Assembly: GCA_023436305.1 (NCBI GenBank)
Contig: JAEZJQ010000086.1
Span: 1 to 16,380 of the forward strand
DNA from: Bacillota bacterium
Lineage (GTDB): Bacteria > Bacillota > UBA4882 > UBA8346
Direction: 5' to 3'
Length of the DNA: 16,380 nt
Within the stretch, counting starts at the first letter, position 1, and every line of letters starts with the position of its first letter. Positions 8,179 through 14,262 of the stretch are shown here, in pieces. The notes below the pieces were generated by a model, which saw only the letters and a program-made list of their open reading frames with translations, had not been told where the DNA came from and did not search any database. Made by a program: the position numbers and the translations under genes.

Positions 8179-8382
8179 AACCATATTATACGGGTAATTG
8201 GATGTGAATTATGTCGTGTTAGGAAATAATGAAATAATAATGAATATTATCCCGCCTGAATTTCTTACTTTGAATAAATAGTAAAGAATATGAGATTATG
8301 AAGGGTTTTCGGCAAAATGATCGAAATTTTTATAATTATAGACTTTGGATACTCTATGGCAAACTGAAGGAGGAAATTTGGA
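8179..8382 (+). promoter_or_regulatory. AT-rich promoter/leader region of the polyketide synthase
   Basis: These 204 bases contain no gene. Two promoter candidates are visible. One is TTGAAT (8270-8275), an 18-base spacer and GATTAT (8294-8299) preceded by TG in the extended -10 position. The other is a perfect TATAAT at 8331-8336 with only a poor -35 (TTTCGG/TTCGGC) upstream. The second -10 lies in a perfect 10-base palindrome (8331-8340), and an ATAAT-GAAT-ATTAT dyad sits at 8237-8250; either could be an operator but both may be chance in AT-rich DNA. A very strong AAGGAGG at 8367-8373 lies 9 bases before the ATG at 8383. The region is clearly richer in A and T than the neighbouring genes. 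Confidence 0.5.
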
Positions 8383-11300
8383 ATGAAAACTATCACCAAA
8401 TACATATACAATCAAGTGGCCGCCAATCAATTGGCCCATAACGAAGCCAAAACCATGCTCAAAGAACTGCAAGATCTGGCGGCAAATACCGAAAATGATA
8501 TTGCCATTATCGGAATGGCCTGCCGGTTACCCAAAGCATCCAATCCGGACGAATTTTGGCGTAATTTAAGCGGTGGAATCAACTGTATCGATGATTTCCC
8601 CGCGGACCGTGGCCAAAGTTTCCGGGAATTATCGGACCAGTCGCTTATTGCCCGGATTTTGGGCGGTAATCCACAGGAACTCAAATCGGAGGACGCCAGT
8701 ATTTATGTCAAAGGCGGGTACATCCGGGAAATCGATAAATTCGACGCCGCTTTTTTCAGGATAACCCCCAAGGAAGCCATGTTTATGGATCCGTTACAGC
8801 GCGTGTTTCTGGAAACGGCCTATGAAGCCATGGAAGATGCCGGTTACGGCGGACAAACTTTATATGGCGCCAAAGTCGGAGTCTATGTGGGGAAAGATCA
8901 CACCAATTCCACTATGTACAAGTATGTAACCGAACCGGATGAGATGCAACTGACCGGTTCCTGGACGGGTATATTAGCGAGCCGGATCTCCTATATTTAC
9001 AATTTCCGGGGACCCAGCATGGTGATTGACACGGCTTGTTCTTCAGGATTGGTGGCTTTGCACGAGGCCTGCCGCGCCCTGAATAAAAACGAATGCGAGA
9101 TGGCCATTGCCGGGGGGATTCATGTCCAGATATTTGCCGATCCGAAGGGAGCCAAGAGCTCCACGGAAATGGTGGAATCCAGTGACGATCACGTAAGAAC
9201 CTTCGATAAAGATGCCAGCGGCACAGTATGGGGCGAAGGGTCCGGCGCGCTGATAGTGAAACCATTGCCCAAGGCTATCGCCGACGGTGATCATATCTAT
9301 GCGGTGATCAAGGGCAGCGCTATCAACAATGACGGCGCCTCCAACGGCATCACTACACCCAATGCCGATGCCCAGAAAGAGCTAATCACCAGAGCCTGGA
9401 AAGAAGCGAACATCGATCCGGAAACCATATCGTACATTGAAGCTCATGGAACGGGAACCAACCTGGGGGACCCCATCGAAATCAAAGGCATTACTTCTGC
9501 TTTCGAAGAATTCACCACCAAAAAGCAATTTTGCGGAATCGGCTCGGTCAAGACCAATGTGGGACATCTGGTGGCGGCCTCCGGAATCGCATCGGTGATC
9601 AAGGTGGTTTTGGCGCTGAAAAATAAAGCAATCCCGCCCAGTATCAATTTTGAATCGCCCAATCCCTATATCAACTTTTTAAATAGCCCGGTGTATGTCA
9701 ATGATCGGGTCCGTCCGTGGAATTCCACCCAAGGTTCGCCTCGCCGGGCCGGTGTCAACGCCTTTGGTTTCAGCGGGACCAACTGTCATGTGATTCTGGA
9801 GGAGCCCCCTCAGGCCCCGCCCCAAGATACTGTTTCGGCCCATGATCAGGTTGGGATTTTAACCCTATCCGCCCGCAACCAAAATGTTTTACAAGAGTTG
9901 CTCAATCGATATCAGTCTTTTTTCGAGCAAAATACCGAAGTGGATCTGGAGGATATTTGCTATACCGCCAATGCCGGCCGCGGCCATTACAATTACCGAA
10001 TCGCCTTAATGGTAACCGGTTTGGAGGACGCAAAGCAAAAGATCTCCCGGCTCTTAGACGGTGCCCCGGAAACTATCCGGGAGCCGGGGATTTATTTTGG
10101 CGCTTATAAAATCGTCTCAAATTATGGACCAGGGAGCACCGGAAATGAATTGACGGAAAATGACCGAAAGCAGTTAAGCGCCACGGCCAATCAGAAGTTA
10201 AAAGAGCATTTGGCGGCCGGATCCACTATAGTTCCGGAGTTCATCGCAGAACTTTGCCGGTTCTATATCCAAGGCGCCGATGTCCTTTGGGATGAATTAT
10301 ATCAGGATCAACATTTTAGAAAAGTAACTCTGCCGGTATATCCGCTGGAACGAATCAAATGTTGGGCCGGCCCCAATACCCTTGAAATCCAGGGGTTTCA
10401 AATGGACTCCAAACCAATTCATCCCTTGTTGCATAAACTCTTGGCCGACTCCCAGGACCAAAAAATTTATAGCACGGAATTTACGGTGGAAGGGCAATGG
10501 GTCTTAAACGAACACCGGGTTCTGGATTATTACATTGCTCCCGGCACCACTTATCTGGAAATGGCCCGGGCGGCAAGCCGGGCTTATTACGGGAACGCTC
10601 CCATCGAACTCCGCGATTTTCTGTTTATCCAACCGTTAGTTGTGGAGCCCGGCGCCAAAAAAGAAGTCCAGACAATCCTCAAAAAAAGTCCGGCATATTT
10701 GGACATTGCCATTTCCAGTAAAACGGTCAACAGTTTGGGTGAAGAACACTGGACAATTCACGCCCAGGGAAAAATATTCCCGGTGAAGCCGGGTGCGATG
10801 GGTTCGTTTATCCTGGCGCCACTGAAAGCCGAGCTGGATCCACACCGGATCCCCATTAGGGACGAGAGCCGGAACTTTACCTTCGGACCCCGTTGGAACA
10901 ACCTTATCTATGCAGCGGCCAAAAATAATCAAGCCATCATTGAACTAAAATTGCCCGAAGAGTTTCAAAACGATCTTCTTGAATATAAGATTCATCCCGC
11001 GTTAATGGATCAGGCCGTCGATGCTTTCAGCCAGGATATTGAGGGAATGCGTTTGCCGCTGATGTATAAAAAGATGACCATCTACGGCCCACTACCGGCC
11101 CGGTTTTACTGTTACGTGCGGCGAAAGGACCAGGGAACCCGCGACATGGAGATCGTTGTTTTCGATGCCACCTTAATGGATGAATCCGGGCAAGTTTTTA
11201 TCGAGATTGAGGATTACTCTTTAAAAAGAGTAAAGTCGAGCGCGCACGACGAGGAATTAAAGCTTCAAAAAGTGGCGGAAGAAACTTTCGATTACGGTTT

Positions 11301-14262
11301 CACCTGGCGCGAGGAGGAGTTGAAGAAGGAGGCCTCACCCAACAACGGTTGTGTGTTAATATTTAAAGACGAAACTGGGATTGCGGATCGGATTATGGAA
11401 GGGTTGAGGACGGAAGAACGGTTGTTGATCGAAGTTGAAACCGGTGCCTGTTATGAACAAATCGGGGAGCATCAATTCCGAATCAAAGGTGAGGAAGCTG
11501 ATTATCAAAAACTGGTGAAGGCGCTTCAAGGCAAAGAAATCTCTCAAATCCTTCATTTCATGTCCATTGGAAAAGAAACCGGCCGGATCGAAAGTATCGC
11601 GGATCTGGAGGAAAAACAATTCAAGGGGCTATATAGTCTGTTTTATCTATTCCGGGCCTTCGCCGGATATCATGGTCAGGATGAAATCGACCTGGTCTTA
11701 ATTTCCGATAATGTCAATGAAGTAACCAAGACCGAGGACAATATCAACCCCGCTTCAGCCGCCTTTTTCGGGCTTGGTAAAACCGTTTATCCAGAAAATA
11801 AGAAATTAAGATGTCGGGTGATCGATATTGATCACCATACGGCGGCTGATGGGATTGTAGCGGAAATCCTGGCGCCGGGTCCGATCTATCAAGTGGCGTA
11901 TCGCCACAATCAAAGGTTCATTGAGGAATTCCAAGTTCTTGAATCCCAAAATGGAACGGATCCGGCTGTCAAAGACAGTGTACCCATGCGCGCGGGTAGT
12001 GTTTATGTCATCGCTGGTGGAACTGGCGGTATTGGACTTGTGATCGGGAAATATTTGGCCGGAAAGGCGCGGCTTACCCTGGCTTTATTAAACCGGACCG
12101 CCCTGCCGGGCCGTGAATCTTGGGACGAGGTATTGGCGCGGAATACGAATCAAAAACTTTGCGCGCAAATTCGGGCGATCCGGGAAATGGAGCAGGCCGG
12201 ATCGGAAGTGTTGATTTATTCCGTGGATATTTCTAGTGAAAAAAGTTTAAAACCGGTCCTGGACGAAATCCGGCAAAAGTTTGGCAAAATCTATGGAATC
12301 ATTCATGCGGCCGGGGTCGCCGGAGCCGGATTCATGATTAATAAGGATATCCAGACCTTTAAAAACGTGATTACTCCTAAAATCCAAGGAACATGGCTGC
12401 TCGACAGGTTAACCGAAGCTGATGATTTAGATTTCTTCATCATGTTCTCCTCGATCATCACCATTACCGGCGGAGCCGGACAAAGTGACTACACCGCCGC
12501 CAATTCATATCTGGATTCATTCGCGGTTTATCGGAATCAACAAGGGAAAAAAACTGTCAGCGTGAACTGGCCGTTATGGGAAAATGTAGGAATGGCCGCC
12601 GATTTTGGAGTAACCGATGAAAATCTAATTTTTAAAGCCATTTCTCGAACCAGCGCTGTGAATACTTTTGAGAATATCCTCGCTCGTTTCAGCGCCCGGG
12701 ACATGACCGGCGGTTCGCGAATCATCCGTGGCAAATTGAATTATCCCATGATTTCCGCCGTGAGTGAAGTAACGCCGTTTAAAATAGAGGAAAGAATCAA
12801 CACCGCCATTCAGAAACAAGAAACGAAGCATTCCCGCAATCAAGCGGTTCTCAAGGAGAAAACCTTCCAAAAAGCGGCCTTAATCGGGATTGAACGACCG
12901 GATGAAGAACAGGCAGTTTATATCATGGCGCAGATTTGGGCCCGGGTTTTAGGTTTGACTGAGATTGATATCCATCAAAGCTTTTATGATATGGGCGGAC
13001 ATTCGTTGATTGCCGTTCAGATCAGCGACCAAGCAAAACAGTCAGGGTTGGATATATCGGTTCAGGATATTTTATCCTACAAGACGATTGCCAGGATTTG
13101 CGCCAATATGAATCTCGGAATAACGATAAGCGATGCCCCCTCGGAATTATCGCGAGCGGGTACGCGCGCGCGCACGCGCGAAGAGTCCCGGCAATACGAA
13201 ATCGATATCCCGGAGACCAAAATCCTGCCGCTTAAATTTCAAAATGAAATTACCTCTTACTTGCATTATATTTTACCAGTGACCGTTCTTTTGACGGATG
13301 AACGGTTGATACCGTGGTATTATGAGCATTTTATCAATATTTTTACCTGCATGGGGCCTTATAATATGATGCGATTCGACTTTTTAGAATACTATCATTC
13401 CCACAACCAGTTCCTCACTACTATTCAATTTAATTATGAACTGCTTGGTGATGTGCCGGAGATTATTCCTTTTCTATTGGACAAAATCAACCATGGTTAT
13501 TATGCGATTATTTATTTGGACGAGTACTATTTAACGGAAAAGCATTCGTATCAAAAAACGCATCTTATGCGTTCATCGCTGATTTATGGGTATAATCATC
13601 CGGAGCGTCGCTTGCTGGCGTTTGGCTTTAATGAGCAACAGATACTTGGAAAAATTTCTTTTGATTATGATCAATTTAAGAAAGCTTATGAAGAGGCTAA
13701 AGTTCGTTACCCAGATCTAGCGCCTTGGGCGGAGAGTGAAGCGCTTAAATTACTGAGATTCAAAAATTATGCAACTGAATATCCGTTTGATCTTACCCGG
13801 TTTTTAGGGAGATTGGATGATTATTTGGCGGCGAGGGGAGATAATTCCGTGATTTTTCATTATGAATTGCCGGACGAAAGTATCGCCTACGGCACCGCCG
13901 TTTATGCTGAAGCGGTCCAGTATTTGAAAAATATGTTTACCCAACAATCCCCCTTGAATTATGTCGGCTTTCATTTCCTGGCGGAACATAAGAAAGGGAT
14001 ATACAACCGGTTGCGATATGTTGCTTCCAGGTATGGGGTTTCCGATGATCTCTTGAAAATGATTGAGGAGTATTATCCGATTGTGGAACAATTTGAAGCG
14101 ATCCGGATCAAGTGTCTGGAATTTACCTATGAGGTTGATCAACCCGACTTGGTGAATTTAGAAAAAGTTGCCAAGGAAACAATTGAATTAATTGAATCCA
14201 TTCAAGCGAAGGAACATCCATTGTTATCCGAAATTTCCAAGCACCTAAAACGATTATCATAA
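8383..14262 (+). CDS. AT-less type I polyketide synthase module with C-terminal BtrH-like extension
   Basis: A 1959-residue single-module polyketide synthase. An N-terminal helix (1-38) of the kind that precedes trans-AT ketosynthases leads into the KS (about 40-474) with Cys219 (DTACSS), His355 (EAHGTGT) and His395 (NVGHL). The KS-AT linker (about 486-565) and the post-AT motif LPVYPLER (650-657) are present but no acyltransferase lies between them, so extender units must come from a separate AT. The DH (675-950) keeps His711 and Asp876. The KR (965-1440) has GGTGGIG (1212-1218) and Lys1333, Ser1357, Tyr1370, Asn1374, so it should reduce; it lacks the LDD motif of B-type KRs. The carrier (1505-1575) has Ser1541 in GGHSL for phosphopantetheine. 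There is no ER and no thioesterase. Residues about 1610-1959 vaguely resemble BtrH-type papain-fold proteins (DEYYL 1713-1717, LIYGY 1733-1737, EHKK 1868-1871). The product is unknown. Its own promoter region and a terminator upstream suggest a separate transcript. Confidence 0.93.
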   Translation: MKTITKYIYNQVAANQLAHNEAKTMLKELQDLAANTENDIAIIGMACRLPKASNPDEFWRNLSGGINCIDDFPADRGQSFRELSDQSLIARILGGNPQELKSEDASIYVKGGYIREIDKFDAAFFRITPKEAMFMDPLQRVFLETAYEAMEDAGYGGQTLYGAKVGVYVGKDHTNSTMYKYVTEPDEMQLTGSWTGILASRISYIYNFRGPSMVIDTACSSGLVALHEACRALNKNECEMAIAGGIHVQIFADPKGAKSSTEMVESSDDHVRTFDKDASGTVWGEGSGALIVKPLPKAIADGDHIYAVIKGSAINNDGASNGITTPNADAQKELITRAWKEANIDPETISYIEAHGTGTNLGDPIEIKGITSAFEEFTTKKQFCGIGSVKTNVGHLVAASGIASVIKVVLALKNKAIPPSINFESPNPYINFLNSPVYVNDRVRPWNSTQGSPRRAGVNAFGFSGTNCHVILEEPPQAPPQDTVSAHDQVGILTLSARNQNVLQELLNRYQSFFEQNTEVDLEDICYTANAGRGHYNYRIALMVTGLEDAKQKISRLLDGAPETIREPGIYFGAYKIVSNYGPGSTGNELTENDRKQLSATANQKLKEHLAAGSTIVPEFIAELCRFYIQGADVLWDELYQDQHFRKVTLPVYPLERIKCWAGPNTLEIQGFQMDSKPIHPLLHKLLADSQDQKIYSTEFTVEGQWVLNEHRVLDYYIAPGTTYLEMARAASRAYYGNAPIELRDFLFIQPLVVEPGAKKEVQTILKKSPAYLDIAISSKTVNSLGEEHWTIHAQGKIFPVKPGAMGSFILAPLKAELDPHRIPIRDESRNFTFGPRWNNLIYAAAKNNQAIIELKLPEEFQNDLLEYKIHPALMDQAVDAFSQDIEGMRLPLMYKKMTIYGPLPARFYCYVRRKDQGTRDMEIVVFDATLMDESGQVFIEIEDYSLKRVKSSAHDEELKLQKVAEETFDYGFTWREEELKKEASPNNGCVLIFKDETGIADRIMEGLRTEERLLIEVETGACYEQIGEHQFRIKGEEADYQKLVKALQGKEISQILHFMSIGKETGRIESIADLEEKQFKGLYSLFYLFRAFAGYHGQDEIDLVLISDNVNEVTKTEDNINPASAAFFGLGKTVYPENKKLRCRVIDIDHHTAADGIVAEILAPGPIYQVAYRHNQRFIEEFQVLESQNGTDPAVKDSVPMRAGSVYVIAGGTGGIGLVIGKYLAGKARLTLALLNRTALPGRESWDEVLARNTNQKLCAQIRAIREMEQAGSEVLIYSVDISSEKSLKPVLDEIRQKFGKIYGIIHAAGVAGAGFMINKDIQTFKNVITPKIQGTWLLDRLTEADDLDFFIMFSSIITITGGAGQSDYTAANSYLDSFAVYRNQQGKKTVSVNWPLWENVGMAADFGVTDENLIFKAISRTSAVNTFENILARFSARDMTGGSRIIRGKLNYPMISAVSEVTPFKIEERINTAIQKQETKHSRNQAVLKEKTFQKAALIGIERPDEEQAVYIMAQIWARVLGLTEIDIHQSFYDMGGHSLIAVQISDQAKQSGLDISVQDILSYKTIARICANMNLGITISDAPSELSRAGTRARTREESRQYEIDIPETKILPLKFQNEITSYLHYILPVTVLLTDERLIPWYYEHFINIFTCMGPYNMMRFDFLEYYHSHNQFLTTIQFNYELLGDVPEIIPFLLDKINHGYYAIIYLDEYYLTEKHSYQKTHLMRSSLIYGYNHPERRLLAFGFNEQQILGKISFDYDQFKKAYEEAKVRYPDLAPWAESEALKLLRFKNYATEYPFDLTRFLGRLDDYLAARGDNSVIFHYELPDESIAYGTAVYAEAVQYLKNMFTQQSPLNYVGFHFLAEHKKGIYNRLRYVASRYGVSDDLLKMIEEYYPIVEQFEAIRIKCLEFTYEVDQPDLVNLEKVAKETIELIESIQAKEHPLLSEISKHLKRLS
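13160..13180 (+). repeat. Alternating purine-pyrimidine (CG-rich) tract
   Basis: Twenty-one bases alternate strictly purine and pyrimidine, almost all CG dinucleotides, inside the synthase gene. They encode the GTRARTR linker between carrier and C-terminal region. Such tracts can adopt Z-DNA and are prone to slippage; the reading frame is intact here. Confidence 0.85.

Noticed and set aside
8237..8250. ATAAT-GAAT-ATTAT dyad as an operator for the synthase
   Set aside because: Five-base AT-only arms are expected by chance in this AT-rich stretch, and no regulator gene is nearby.
8383..12800. Reading the synthase as a fatty acid or polyunsaturated fatty acid synthase
   Set aside because: There is no ER, no tandem carriers and no chain-length-factor KS; the AT-less linker arrangement fits trans-AT polyketide modules better.
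13804..14142. 112-codon minus-strand frame inside the synthase C-terminal region
   Set aside because: It is antisense to a continuous coding frame, with no convincing ribosome site and no recognisable protein.
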